Assembly (NCBI RefSeq): GCF_011074885.1
Contig: NC_054689.1
Location: 992,001 to 1,056,000, forward strand
Source of the DNA: Brettanomyces bruxellensis
Taxonomy: Eukaryota; Ascomycota; Pichiomycetes; Pichiales; Pichiaceae
Direction of reading: 5' to 3'
Length of the DNA: 64,000 bases
The notes under the pieces are model-generated. The model saw only the letters and a list, made by a program, of their open reading frames with translations. It was not told the DNA's origin and ran no database searches. This document shows, one piece after another, positions 47,038-56,556 of the stretch. The position numbers and the translations under genes are program-made. Position 1 is the first letter of the stretch. Every line of letters starts with the position of its first letter.

Positions 47038-47747
47038 TCTTTAAATTTTTATGTATGTATAGTCAAAGTTGAAAGTATCACCGTCTATAATTATCTATTG
47101 TATCTATGGCCACGGAGATCTTGTTCCTGGTTAGCCTATACTAAGGTTAAATTTTTTTTTCAAAGTTCTCTATCAATACAGACTATACTGATTTCTGCCT
47201 CGTGCCTGATAAAGGCCTTTAAAGAAAAAAAAGTCTAAGCATAGGCAGAAGTTCAATATCCGACACCTCGAGCAGAATTATACAGCGAGGAATCTGCAAA
47301 AAAAAATAATAACTTGAAAATTTATAGGTCTCGAGCTTTTGCGCTTTATTCAGCAAGAATATTTTCCGCGGGTAATACGAGCAACACAAAAATGCATTAG
47401 CAAAATTTCCTCTTACACATCCATGGCAGTAGTATTATTATCATACTAAACCATAGTATTTCATTATTAATACGTACGTGCTTTTTTCTTTTCAGCTATA
47501 ACATAAGTTAAGTCAAACAAACGTACTGATTGATGGCTTCGCTTAAGGAAGCATTCATATGCAATCTATTTTCGGTTAATGCAAGATCATTTTGGTAGAA
47601 TTGTATTCCCTATGTTGGGCACTAATTAAATTTCAGAGGCGGATAAAAAAAATCAACTCGCTTAAATTATTCTACAGAACAAAATTTCAAATATGTAAAA
47701 AGCCCATGAATTGGCTTTAACCAAACACTATATACAGGTATTCAGAT
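47038..47747. promoter_or_regulatory. Importin gene upstream region
   Basis: 710 bp without a gene. It contains TCCGCGGG (around 47365-47372), one base from the PDRE consensus, and a CTCGAG core near 47269. No RNA gene is recognised. Confidence 0.4.
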
Positions 47748-48275
47748 TTAATTGTCCTGTGAATCCTTTTTTGAAGCCCCAGAACTTCCATCTGCCTTTT
47801 CCGATTTGGTTGTCCCTGTTGGATTTTCCATAAGGCTTCTCGCATTTCTGGATATTAGTTTTATATCTTCTGGAGTAAGCTGTATGTTATGAACCGTTAA
47901 AAGACGATAAAATTCCATAAATGCACCTCTAAGATCCTTATCGGTCAGCATTTTCATTTGGGCCGACCAAGACAACTTCTTGGTCACATTTTGTGGATCA
48001 ACAAGACCCTTCTCTATAAACAAGGACTGGATCTTTTGGAGTTGCTGACCAATTTCGGGATATTTTTGAGCCTTAACAAACATTTCTGATATTTTGGCGG
48101 CAGATTTTTTCAAATCTTCGTCTTCTGCTTCTGTTGTGTAACTTCTCCTGTAATTGAAAGCTTTAATGCCACATTTTGAAAAGCTGCTTATGCTGGAGAC
48201 CCTGTATGTATTTGCAGCTAGTCTGCTATAAGAGATGGAAACTTTGATAGATTGCCTTAGAAAATTTGTAATCAT
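47748..48275 (-). CDS. Unrecognised, probably mitochondrial protein
   Basis: The protein is 175 aa from the ATG at 48275; a longer frame begins at TTG (48302). The first ~45 residues are rich in Arg, Lys, Ser and Ile with no acidic residues (MITNFLRQSIKVSISYSRLA to NYRRSYTTEA), a typical cleavable mitochondrial presequence. The mature part is helical, with two similar-looking segments: KYPEIGQQLQKIQSLFIEKGLVDPQN, and LRGAFMEFYRLLTVHNIQLTPEDIK. The C-terminus is hydrophilic. No membrane span is obvious. I considered the small fungal inner-membrane assembly factor Ina17 because size and layout are alike, but see no decisive motif. Confidence 0.75.
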   Translation of the reverse strand: MITNFLRQSIKVSISYSRLAANTYRVSSISSFSKCGIKAFNYRRSYTTEAEDEDLKKSAAKISEMFVKAQKYPEIGQQLQKIQSLFIEKGLVDPQNVTKKLSWSAQMKMLTDKDLRGAFMEFYRLLTVHNIQLTPEDIKLISRNARSLMENPTGTTKSEKADGSSGASKKDSQDN

Positions 48276-48883
48276 AATGCCAACACGCACTGTTGTAGCC
48301 AATACTTTTGCTGTAGAAACGTACGTGTCAATAACTCAGGTACTACTTTGTTTGAATTTGAAGGAACTTTGAAAAATAACACTCTGGATCTTTCGTGGAC
48401 TCAAAGATTTGTCAACCTAACGGTGTACAGATGTGTCTGAGTCAAGGACTCGCGAAGGGAATCGGCGGAACGATTGGCAGTATGGGGAATGATGCTTGTA
48501 CACAGCCGTTCGGCACCTCAGTTCGGGAACGGGTACAGGAGGATCCGCTGTTTAGCTGAGTTTCTTAAAATAGACAAGTAAATGGGTCTAGGCATGTGCT
48601 AAAAAATTATTTCAGGACAGATATAACGTATTCACTTTAGCAGTTGGCTATTTAATCCAAGGTATATAAATCCAGAAACCAGTTTCTATTACAACTTACT
48701 CAATAGAGATTGTGATCAGGTTCAAAGGGGAGGAAAGAAATAGCCTTTTAAATTTTAGTCCGCTCTAACAAAGACATATATAAATACTTTTTTGTTGCAC
48801 CATCTTTTTCCCCCTTTATTGATCGTTCAAAGGCAACGACTAAAAACGGCAGTGGCAAAAATCATTCTATAGACTTACAAATA
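48276..48883. promoter_or_regulatory. Divergent promoter with CGG-rich island
   Basis: A 608-bp region before ceramidase A. Between 48450 and 48550 it holds an unusually GC-rich island with eight CGG/CCG triplets, including CGGCGG (48463-48468), GCCG-TT-CGGC (48505-48514), CGG-GAA-CGG (48524-48532) and CCG at 48545. These are half-sites for zinc-cluster factors. The gene-proximal part is AT-rich. Confidence 0.55.
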
Positions 48884-49777
48884 ATGTCTAATTCTACTTT
48901 CGGGTCTCTTCTAAGCGTGATCTCCCCATTTAAGTACAAGGCAGTACCAGAGGGTGATGGATTCTGGGGTCCTGTTACTGCCACCATTGATTGGTGTGAG
49001 GAGAACTATGTCCTATGCCCGTATGTGGCAGAAATGATGAATACATTGACAAACGTTATCTACATGATACTAGCAGTGAAATTATGGCGCTCTACTAGGA
49101 GAAACCACCATGGAAACATTTATCTTCTTGTTTCCCTTGGACTTATGGCTGTTGGAATAGGATCGTTCATGTTTCACATGACCCTTCAATACGAATATCA
49201 GCTTTTGGATGAGCTTCCGATGGTTTATTTCAGCTGGATTCCGCTCGCATACATTTTGGCGGTGGATCATCAAAAGCAGAAAAATATGATCTATGGAGGC
49301 ATGTTTCTAAGTATGATTGGATTCACCTTAATTTATGTCTTTGTGTGCCAAAATCCAATTCTCCATCAGGTCCTATTTGCAGTAATCAACGGTAGTATCA
49401 TATACAAAGTGGTAACCATGACATTTCAGTATGTTTCTGACAAGTCGGCTCGCTCGTTTATATTCAAGCTTCTAGGATTTGCAACTTTTGAGGCTGCACT
49501 CTCTTTCTTTTTCTGGAAAATTGACACCATTTACTGCAGCACATGGATCAAAATTAGGAGGATCATTGGTCTTCCATTAGGTACCATACTTGAATTGCAT
49601 GGATGGTGGCATATCTTCATGGGTTTAACTATGTACCATTTCATTCTATCAACCCAGGTTTTGAACGTTTGGTTCAAAAAGGGGCAGGACAATTATTACA
49701 TTCAGTACAAGCTCGGTGTTCCATTCGACTTGGTTCTTAAGGATAATGCAGACAATACTGATAAGAAAACCAAATGA
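48884..49777 (+). CDS. Alkaline ceramidase, copy A
   Basis: The protein is 297 aa with seven membrane segments, of the Ypc1/Ydc1/ACER family. All residues known from the ACER3 structure are present. The Ca-site residues are D36, W37, E39, N41 (IDWCEENY) and E50. The Zn/catalytic residues are S94, H98 (GSFMFHM), D109 (LLDELPM), H239 and H243 (HGWWH). The enzyme hydrolyses (dihydro/phyto)ceramide to a sphingoid base and fatty acid in the ER; Ypc1 also catalyses the reverse reaction. It lies head-to-tail with a second copy 789 bp downstream. Ypc1 versus Ydc1 cannot be assigned, because those arose in the S. cerevisiae lineage. Confidence 0.95.
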   Translation: MSNSTFGSLLSVISPFKYKAVPEGDGFWGPVTATIDWCEENYVLCPYVAEMMNTLTNVIYMILAVKLWRSTRRNHHGNIYLLVSLGLMAVGIGSFMFHMTLQYEYQLLDELPMVYFSWIPLAYILAVDHQKQKNMIYGGMFLSMIGFTLIYVFVCQNPILHQVLFAVINGSIIYKVVTMTFQYVSDKSARSFIFKLLGFATFEAALSFFFWKIDTIYCSTWIKIRRIIGLPLGTILELHGWWHIFMGLTMYHFILSTQVLNVWFKKGQDNYYIQYKLGVPFDLVLKDNADNTDKKTK

Positions 49778-50566
49778 GGCTTTGCAATCTTCTATATATA
49801 TATACGAATCTTTTATCTTTTTTCCCCTATTTTTTTCTATACTTCGTCGCCGTTCGCTTTTTGTGTTAGTTTCAGCTAAAAATAGTTCTTAAACATGAGT
49901 TATGTACGCCGTTGTTGACATTTATTTTTCGTATTTTTGCGTAGCAGATTAGACAAAAATGTGAACTCGTAGCCAAGCGATTATTGTCTAGTATGTAATC
50001 CTGCCACATTTCAATCTGCCCAAAAAAAAAAAAAAAAAAAGATAAAGGGAATAAATAATAAATTTACCATCGATTGTAAAACATAATAGGTAACTCAAAT
50101 ATTTAGCAAGCGCTTGAGCCATTCACAATTAATCCGAGGGCATCAAACTGACAATCCATTAACACCCTGGAAATCTGATTTGCTTTCCCCAGCCTCAAAA
50201 ACAATATGTTAATATTTCGCAAATTGATGTTTTTCACTTCATCAAATACCAGAATTTATCTGCTTAATACCATACTAAAAATGTAATGCATTCTTATAAC
50301 TACGTGAAGATAATTTAAATGTTTGAAGTAGATCCCGATGAATTTCCGTTGAGTCTTCGAGTCAAAATTCCTTACCCAAAATCCTCACCGGATTTCGGCC
50401 ATATTCCCGCTTGCCAAAACCTTATATCTCGCCTTTTTTTACCTTCCATATTCTACCAACAAGAATAGATTGTATTCTTTACGGCCCGTTAACAATTATA
50501 TGCATTTCATGGTTTGCAATTGTGTTGGTTCCACTCAGTTATAAAGATCAAGTTAGCGGCTCATTA
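49778..50566. promoter_or_regulatory. Region between the two ceramidase genes
   Basis: 789 bp holding 18 consecutive A (50023-50040), the palindrome CAAGCGCTTG (50107-50116) and CCG-N5-CGG near 50388-50398. The frame of copy B reaches back to a TTG at 50411, but there is no in-frame ATG before 50567. Confidence 0.5.
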
Positions 50567-51442
50567 ATGCTTCCTTTTATTAATTATCCGCCTGTTCCGA
50601 AGCCTGGATCCGGCTACTGGGGACCAGTGACATCAACGATAGATTGGTGCGAGGAGAACTATGTGTTTTCCCCATATATTGCAGAGATGGTGAACTCCCT
50701 AACAAACCTTATTTTCGTCATATTAGCATTACAGCACTTATACTCGGCCATTAAAAATAATCATGGATGGCTTTATGTATTTACATCCATTGGGTTCGGC
50801 TTCGTCGGATTTGGCTCTTTTCTCTTTCATATGAGTCTCAGGTATGAATATCAAATGATGGATGAGCTTCCAATGGTTTATGCCACTGCTATTCTGTTTG
50901 GTTACTTCCTGGGTTTCGATTATAGCCCATTTTATAGAAAGCTATGTGCGTGGGGTACGGCTATTTCCACACTCGTCTTCACTTATATCTACATTTTCAT
51001 CTGGAGAAACCCTGTTTTCCATCAAATTTTCTACGCATTTCTAAATTTTGGTCTTATATTTAGGTCATTATCAGCAGTACGCCGTTTCATCACGGATGAT
51101 CGCACCAGAAAGCTCGAGTACAAGATGTTGACACTCGCTTTTGGGCTATTCCTATTTGGCTTTATCATTTGGAATATAGACAATGTCTACTGCTCCTCGA
51201 TTACCTACTTCAGGAGGCATTTCTTGGGGCTTCCTTTCGGATTCTTAACCGAGGGTCATGGTTGGTGGCATATATTCACAGGAATGGGTATTTATTACTT
51301 TATTCTTTACAACGAGATCGTCTCCAAATGGATTATAGGGGAGCAAAGAAAGTACACTCTTGTCTGGTTCGGTCCATTAGCTGAATTCCAATTGAAGCCA
51401 ATCACTGAAAAGAAGAGGAATGAGGTCTATTCTTCTTATTAG
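50567..51442 (+). CDS. Alkaline ceramidase, copy B
   Basis: The protein is 291 aa from the ATG at 50567, which aligns the N-terminus with copy A (WGPVTSTIDWCEENY near residue 18). Upstream in-frame codons begin with TTG and would add a hydrophobic stretch the family lacks. The Ca-site residues D26, W27, E29, N31, E40 and the catalytic/Zn residues S84, H88, D99, H231, H235 are all present, so both copies should be active. The similarity to copy A runs through the whole length but is clearly divergent, so the duplication is not recent. Its stop is only 34 bp from the stop of the convergent Bem4-like gene. Confidence 0.94.
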   Translation: MLPFINYPPVPKPGSGYWGPVTSTIDWCEENYVFSPYIAEMVNSLTNLIFVILALQHLYSAIKNNHGWLYVFTSIGFGFVGFGSFLFHMSLRYEYQMMDELPMVYATAILFGYFLGFDYSPFYRKLCAWGTAISTLVFTYIYIFIWRNPVFHQIFYAFLNFGLIFRSLSAVRRFITDDRTRKLEYKMLTLAFGLFLFGFIIWNIDNVYCSSITYFRRHFLGLPFGFLTEGHGWWHIFTGMGIYYFILYNEIVSKWIIGEQRKYTLVWFGPLAEFQLKPITEKKRNEVYSSY

Positions 51443-51476
51443 ATATAAGGTTCGAGCATAATTATGCTTCCCATTA

Positions 51477-53195
51477 TCATATTAATGCATATTTTTCTGC
51501 AAGCTCTTTACTTGATACTGTATCAGTATTGAGGATAATTCCACAAATATACTTGTAGTTGTTGATCAAGCCTGGCATGGATTGTTTCTGAGAAACAGCA
51601 AGATTTGCCACTCTAAAAAAATTGGCAAACCATTCCGTTTCAATCAATTTGACATCTTGGGATATAGCCAAAGCGACCGATTTAAAAGTTTCCATCAAGT
51701 ATTCCAGAGGGATTGGACCCATTTTTTCTGACAGCCGACCTGTTGCTTTATCAAATACAGAATCAACTGTATGAGACAAATCGAATCCGTCTTTTCTCAA
51801 TGCCATACTATCTATTAAAGCAAAATTAATCATGTCTATTTCTCGTTGTAACGTAGTATCTACCGACAAAATGCCGAACAATCCCGTATTCAAAGTAAAA
51901 GCAAGTATAGTCTTGTAGATATCGTTGGACATGTCGACCTCGGGGTGCATCTGGAAACTCACTAAAAGCCTTTGAAGAAATTTTAGGTTCAAAAGAAGAA
52001 TGTTTTTAAATATGGTATTGAATTTTGTTTCCTTGCACGTTTCCGATAGGTCTGTCAAAAAATGCTCCAAAAAATCATTATTGAACCATTTTAGTGCCGT
52101 TTCACATGTAATTAGTTTGTTCATTAAAACAGTTGACTGAAGCTCTAAATGCTTGAGTTTACCGTCATTAGAAAAGTGACCGTAGTCTTGTTCAAAAAAG
52201 TCATCAAATATGTTTCGAGCATCCTTTGTCTTCATCAATGCTACTTTGGAATCATCAGAAATTATCGTGTTGCTTATTAATATTAATGAAAGTGATCTTA
52301 ATAAATCATTCTCCTTCGATACTTTCCATATACCAATATATGTGGAAAGACCATCATCGACTGTTGCTGAAACGGCTGAAACAAGCATCACACTGTTAAA
52401 CAAGGATGTAAGTATACTCTCATCAGAAAAATGTTTCATTTCTTCGATTAAAGACTGAGTTAAATTATGTGTATGAGTCAATTGCAATTTTTTGTTGTTG
52501 AGAATATTTTCTAAGACTTTTACAGTGATGCAGGTCGACTCCTTTTCACCCCTCTGTATTTCACTATCAAAAAAGGCGAGCAGTTTCTCAATAGAAATCG
52601 TATCTAGTTGCTCAAAAATAGCATCTTCTTCCTTGATATCAGACAATGTATCCATTATATTCAAGAGCAGTTCAACGACATCTTTGTCGCTGATCCGACC
52701 ACAAAGATCTATTAATATGTTCCATGAAGTGTGATTCCTCTTTGAAGATTGATATTGAAATCTATCAATGTATAATGCTGGTTCCTGGTTTGATTTTTCG
52801 TCGATTATGAAATTGTAGATAAAAACGCATATGTAGAAAAGCAATTGTGAATCAATTTTGTCATAGCTCTGAAGTCTATCAAAGGACCACTGGAAGAAGG
52901 CTTTGCAACCATTGTAATCATTCAACAAGAAGTTTCTATTGCCGGGCATATCAGAGACGAAATTAGCAAGCACCCGATATAATTGCATCTCGCATTCCAC
53001 AGAGAGCTTTTTTGTTATTAAAAAATTAAGTAGCAATATCAAAACATTAGATACCTTTGTAAGTTCTGCTCTGTTCTGTATATCCCGCAAGTCTGTACCA
53101 AGTTTACCAAGTAAAGACTGGAGTTCAGAGGCATAAGGATCGGCAATACACTTGGAGATCTCCTCAATAGTATTATCAAAGGAGCATGGTGACAT
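51477..53195 (-). CDS. Armadillo-repeat protein, Bem4/SmgGDS-like (tentative)
   Basis: The protein is 572 aa from the ATG at 53195; a TTG-initiated frame goes to 53279. It is all-helical and Leu-rich, without membrane spans. The block LYRVLANFVSDMPGNRNFLL (~80-100) resembles the Asn/Arg-containing armadillo repeat of SmgGDS/Bem4 proteins, and VVELLLNIMDTLSDI and later helices also look armadillo-like. Bem4 (633 aa in S. cerevisiae) binds Rho-type GTPases including Cdc42 and Rho1, and helps polarity and MAPK signalling. Ataxin-10-type proteins are another armadillo family with a similar 'N-R' repeat, and I cannot exclude one. The gene is divergent from SSE1. Confidence 0.6.
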   Translation of the reverse strand: MSPCSFDNTIEEISKCIADPYASELQSLLGKLGTDLRDIQNRAELTKVSNVLILLLNFLITKKLSVECEMQLYRVLANFVSDMPGNRNFLLNDYNGCKAFFQWSFDRLQSYDKIDSQLLFYICVFIYNFIIDEKSNQEPALYIDRFQYQSSKRNHTSWNILIDLCGRISDKDVVELLLNIMDTLSDIKEEDAIFEQLDTISIEKLLAFFDSEIQRGEKESTCITVKVLENILNNKKLQLTHTHNLTQSLIEEMKHFSDESILTSLFNSVMLVSAVSATVDDGLSTYIGIWKVSKENDLLRSLSLILISNTIISDDSKVALMKTKDARNIFDDFFEQDYGHFSNDGKLKHLELQSTVLMNKLITCETALKWFNNDFLEHFLTDLSETCKETKFNTIFKNILLLNLKFLQRLLVSFQMHPEVDMSNDIYKTILAFTLNTGLFGILSVDTTLQREIDMINFALIDSMALRKDGFDLSHTVDSVFDKATGRLSEKMGPIPLEYLMETFKSVALAISQDVKLIETEWFANFFRVANLAVSQKQSMPGLINNYKYICGIILNTDTVSSKELAEKYALI

Positions 53196-53913
53196 TTCTC
53201 TACTCGACCTCAACGTGGCTGAAGTATTTACAATGAATACCTTATGAATATATTGAGTATAGAATATGTTCTCAAGCAATAGAAGTTTAAAAATAAAGCG
53301 AGTGTGTGTGTTTACCCTCGCGGCGATCTACACTTTTTTTCTCATCTAGATGTAGCGACGCGTCGATAATGACGTTTTTTGAGTTTATTATTTAAAGATA
53401 AATATTTTCCTGACTATTGTGATCCCTGATTTTCTTTCATACGTTTCCAATATCGAATATACCGCAAGCAAAAAAAAAAGTATGACTGGAGTCGATCAAA
53501 TCGCGATCAGGATTAACCGGCATATTTAGATCTGGAGGCAGCTTTAAGGAAGGCCTTCCAGAAGCTTCTCGATTTGGAATGGAATCGCGAGGGAAAAATT
53601 TTCACCCAAAATACTAACTAACGGGAAGCCATCGATGGTATGAAAAATTTTTGGCAGCGAATGGATCCAGCACTATAAAGGAAGCAAGTGTCTTGAGTTA
53701 GAGCGTAAGATTATATCAAGAAGGGAGTCTTTGCTGTATTAGGTGTTCCCTCTTATTCCGAGTTTAATTTTTTTGTTTTATTTTATTTTTTTTTTTTAAT
53801 ATATCTTCGTAAGCTTTCTCCATTTCTTTGCACTTAAAGATACGTATTGTTTCAAAGAGGGTTTTGCATACTTTAACGTCAAATTCTAAAGAGACAGATA
53901 ATACAGAACAAAA
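53196..53913. promoter_or_regulatory. Divergent promoter, Bem4-like / SSE1
   Basis: A 718-bp region. It contains the 10-bp palindrome CGACGCGTCG (53356-53365, MluI-box core), a perfect heat-shock element (53556-53568), a TATAAA box (53674-53679) and a T-rich leader stretch (53767-53799) before the SSE1 ATG. Confidence 0.6.
53556..53573 (+). promoter_or_regulatory. Heat-shock element (HSF1 site) of SSE1
   Basis: TTCcaGAAgcTTC is three perfect alternating units, followed at the right spacing by GAT, one base from a fourth unit. It lies 106 bp upstream of TATAAA (53674) and about 350 bp upstream of the ATG. This fits the known Hsf1 control of Hsp110 genes. Confidence 0.85.
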
Positions 53914-56076
53914 ATGCCAGCTTCTATCCCATTCGGAGTTGATCTCGGTAACAACAGCTCTGTTATTGCAGTTGCAAGAAACAGAGGTATCGATATCGTT
54001 GTTAACGAGGTTTCTAGTAGATCCACGCCTTCGGTCGTTGGTTTTGGCCGTAAGAACAGAGCCATTGGTGAGTCCGGAGAAAATCAGAGAAACTCTAACT
54101 TGAAAAATACCATTGCCAACTTGAAGAGATTGTTGTCTCTGTCCACCAAGTCCCCTGACTATGATGTTGAGAAGAAGTACGCTACATACAACTTGGTCGA
54201 CAAGGATGGTTTTGCAGCTGCAAAGGTCAGATTCCAGGGAAAGGAGAAGGAGTTCACTTCCACTGAGCTGGTTGCCATGTATTTGAACAAGTTGAGAGCA
54301 GTCACCGAAAAGGAAACTGAGGCACATGTTTCTGACATATGCCTTGCAGTTCCAGTCTGGTACACAGAGCAGCAAAGACGCGCTGCTGCTGATGCTTGCT
54401 TGATTGCTAACTTGAACCCTGTGAGAATTGTCAATGATGTCACAGCTGCCGCTGTTGGCTACAGTGTCTTCAAGACTAATCTTCCTGAGGATAAATCTAA
54501 GAATGTTGCTTTCATCGATATTGGACATTCTTCCTACACATGCAGCATTGCCGCCATCAAGAAGGGAGAGATGAAGATTATCGGCACTGCCTTTGACAAG
54601 AACTTTGGAGGTCGTGACTTTGACAGAGCCATCACTGAGCATCTTGCAGATGAGTTCAAAGGCAAGTACCACATTGATATCAGAAGTAACGCCAAGGCCT
54701 ACTCGAGAGTCATGAGAGCCTCTGAGAAGGTGAAGAAGATTCTTTCTGCCAACACCAGTGCACCTGTCAACATCGAGTCTGTGATGAACGATATTGATGC
54801 GCAATCCACTTTGAGCAGAGAGGAGCTTGAGGAGTTGGTGAAGCCATTATTGGAGAGAGTCGATGCCCCAGTTAAGGAGGCATTAGAAATTGCCGGCTTG
54901 AAGATCGAGGATATCGACTCCATTGAGTTGATTGGAGGCTGTACCAGAGTGCCAGCTTTGAAGACTAAGTTGGCCGAGATCTTTGGAAAGGCTCTTTCCT
55001 TCACATTGAACCAGGATGAGGCTGTTGCCAAAGGTGCCGCCTTCATCTGTGCTATGCACTCCCCAACTATGAGAGTCAAGCCATTCAAGTTTGAGGACAT
55101 TAACAGATATTCGGTTACATACTCATGGGATAAAGGTGACGAGGACACCGACCATCTTGAGGTCTTCCCTAAGGGAGGTGCCTACCCATCCACGAAGATG
55201 ATCACCTTGTACAGAAGTGCTGACTTTGAGATCAATGCCAAGTACACCAATGCTGAAGACCTTCCAGAAGGTGTGAGCCAGGATGTTGCCACGTGGAAGA
55301 TCACAGGTGTTGAGATTCCAGAGGGTGAGGATAGTGCGATTTGTAAGATCAAGGTCAGACAGGACCCATCTGGCTTCTACACTATTCAGGCAGCCTACAT
55401 TGTCCATGAGAAGGAGTTCAAGGAGCTTGTTGAGAAACCAGAAGAGGACGACAAGAAGGAGGACGACAAGAAGGATGATGGCAAGAAGGGTGATGACGAC
55501 AAGGAAGGTGATGAGAAGGAGGAGGCTGAGCCAGAATACAGAATTGTCAAGAAACTCGTGAAGGTGAAGGACTTGGACGTCGAGTACAGTGGCCATGCCC
55601 TTTCAAAGGATGCCTTGCAGGAGTCTTTGGACCAGGAGTTCAAGATGGTTGCTGATGATAAGTTGGTTGCTGAGACCGAGGATAAGAAGAATGCACTTGA
55701 GGAGTACATCTACGAGTTGAGGGCCAAACTTGATGAGGAGTACAAGGACTTCGCATCCGACAGTGAGAAGGAGGCTTTGAAGAAGAAGTTGTCTGATGCC
55801 GAGAACTGGTTGTATGAGGATGGCTACGATACCATCAAGGCAAAGTACATTGCCAAATATGAAGAGTTGGCATCGACTGGAAACTTGATCAAGGCCAGAT
55901 ACCAGCAGAAACAGGAGGAGCTCAGACAAAAATTGCAGGCCAAGAAGGAGCGTAGAGCCCAGAAGGCTATGGCTGAGCAATTGGCCAGACAGGCTGAGGC
56001 TGCTAAGAAGGCTGAGGCTAAAAAGGCCAAGAAGGATGCTAAGAAGGACTCTGATGGAGATGTTCCAATGAACTAA
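53914..56076 (+). CDS. SSE1: Hsp110 chaperone Sse1, nucleotide-exchange factor for Hsp70
   Basis: The protein is 720 aa. It has an actin-like nucleotide-binding domain with Hsp110-type phosphate loops: [20 protein letters not shown], then [16 protein letters not shown] and [13 protein letters not shown]. An extended substrate-binding domain follows, with a Lys/Asp/Glu-rich insert (~510-540: repeated [12 protein letters not shown]). The helical lid ends in Ala/Lys-rich repeats and GDVPMN. Typical Hsp70s have GTT in the first loop; GNN marks the Sse/Hsp110 branch. Sse1 exchanges nucleotide on cytosolic Ssa/Ssb Hsp70s and holds unfolded proteins. Codon choice is strongly biased (AAG, GAG, AGA, TTG), as expected for high expression. 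The promoter has a perfect HSE. Confidence 0.97.
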   Translation: MPASIPFGVDLGNNSSVIAVARNRGIDIVVNEVSSRSTPSVVGFGRKNRAIGESGENQRNSNLKNTIANLKRLLSLSTKSPDYDVEKKYATYNLVDKDGFAAAKVRFQGKEKEFTSTELVAMYLNKLRAVTEKETEAHVSDICLAVPVWYTEQQRRAAADACLIANLNPVRIVNDVTAAAVGYSVFKTNLPEDKSKNVAFIDIGHSSYTCSIAAIKKGEMKIIGTAFDKNFGGRDFDRAITEHLADEFKGKYHIDIRSNAKAYSRVMRASEKVKKILSANTSAPVNIESVMNDIDAQSTLSREELEELVKPLLERVDAPVKEALEIAGLKIEDIDSIELIGGCTRVPALKTKLAEIFGKALSFTLNQDEAVAKGAAFICAMHSPTMRVKPFKFEDINRYSVTYSWDKGDEDTDHLEVFPKGGAYPSTKMITLYRSADFEINAKYTNAEDLPEGVSQDVATWKITGVEIPEGEDSAICKIKVRQDPSGFYTIQAAYIVHEKEFKELVEKPEEDDKKEDDKKDDGKKGDDDKEGDEKEEAEPEYRIVKKLVKVKDLDVEYSGHALSKDALQESLDQEFKMVADDKLVAETEDKKNALEEYIYELRAKLDEEYKDFASDSEKEALKKKLSDAENWLYEDGYDTIKAKYIAKYEELASTGNLIKARYQQKQEELRQKLQAKKERRAQKAMAEQLARQAEAAKKAEAKKAKKDAKKDSDGDVPMN

Positions 56077-56556
56077 GTCAAGTATAGATGATATGATGTT
56101 TGCCTCATCCTACTTTGTCTCCCTTAAATGTCTTTACTGGTTCTTATTTTCTTTTCTTTTCTCTTTATAGTTTAAGTAACTGTTTTCGTGAGGATTATAA
56201 TACTGATTTTTCGTTTATTTTGGTAAATTTTGTAGGAGAAGAAAAACTAGATGCTAAAAAAAAAAGTGTGAGGGGTAGCACAATGCTAACTAACCTAACC
56301 GCTGCTGTCTCCGCAGGCGATGCAAAAATAATTCTAATGAAATTATCTCTTTCCGTTTTGATTTTCTCTTTTTTTTGTCGTATTCTGTTATTCCAGGACG
56401 CTTGATAAGAAATTAATATCCACCGTACGATTTATCCTGTAATAAACCATTGGCCATTTCGAAGGCTAAATACTTTGTTCCAGCTATATTTCCAGGCTCC
56501 AATTTATCCCCGTTCATTGATAGATTGAATATCCGCTTGTGACCTAGTCTAGCGTC
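56077..56556. promoter_or_regulatory. SSE1 3' region and SKY1 promoter
   Basis: A 480-bp region. A strong 3' splice-site look-alike occurs at 56285-56316 (GCTAACTAAC, then CCGCAG 22 nt on). It could belong to a 5'-UTR intron of SKY1 with a weak GTAAAT donor at 56223. No other element is recognised. Confidence 0.4.

Noticed and set aside
53612..53618. TACTAAC branch-point sequence upstream of SSE1
   Set aside because: It lies above the TATA box at 53674, so it is probably not transcribed as part of SSE1, and no donor/acceptor pair fits.
53764..54804. 346-codon minus-strand ORF overlapping SSE1
   Set aside because: It is antisense to a strongly conserved Hsp110 gene with biased codons, which often leaves an open antisense frame. 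It has no recognisable motifs.
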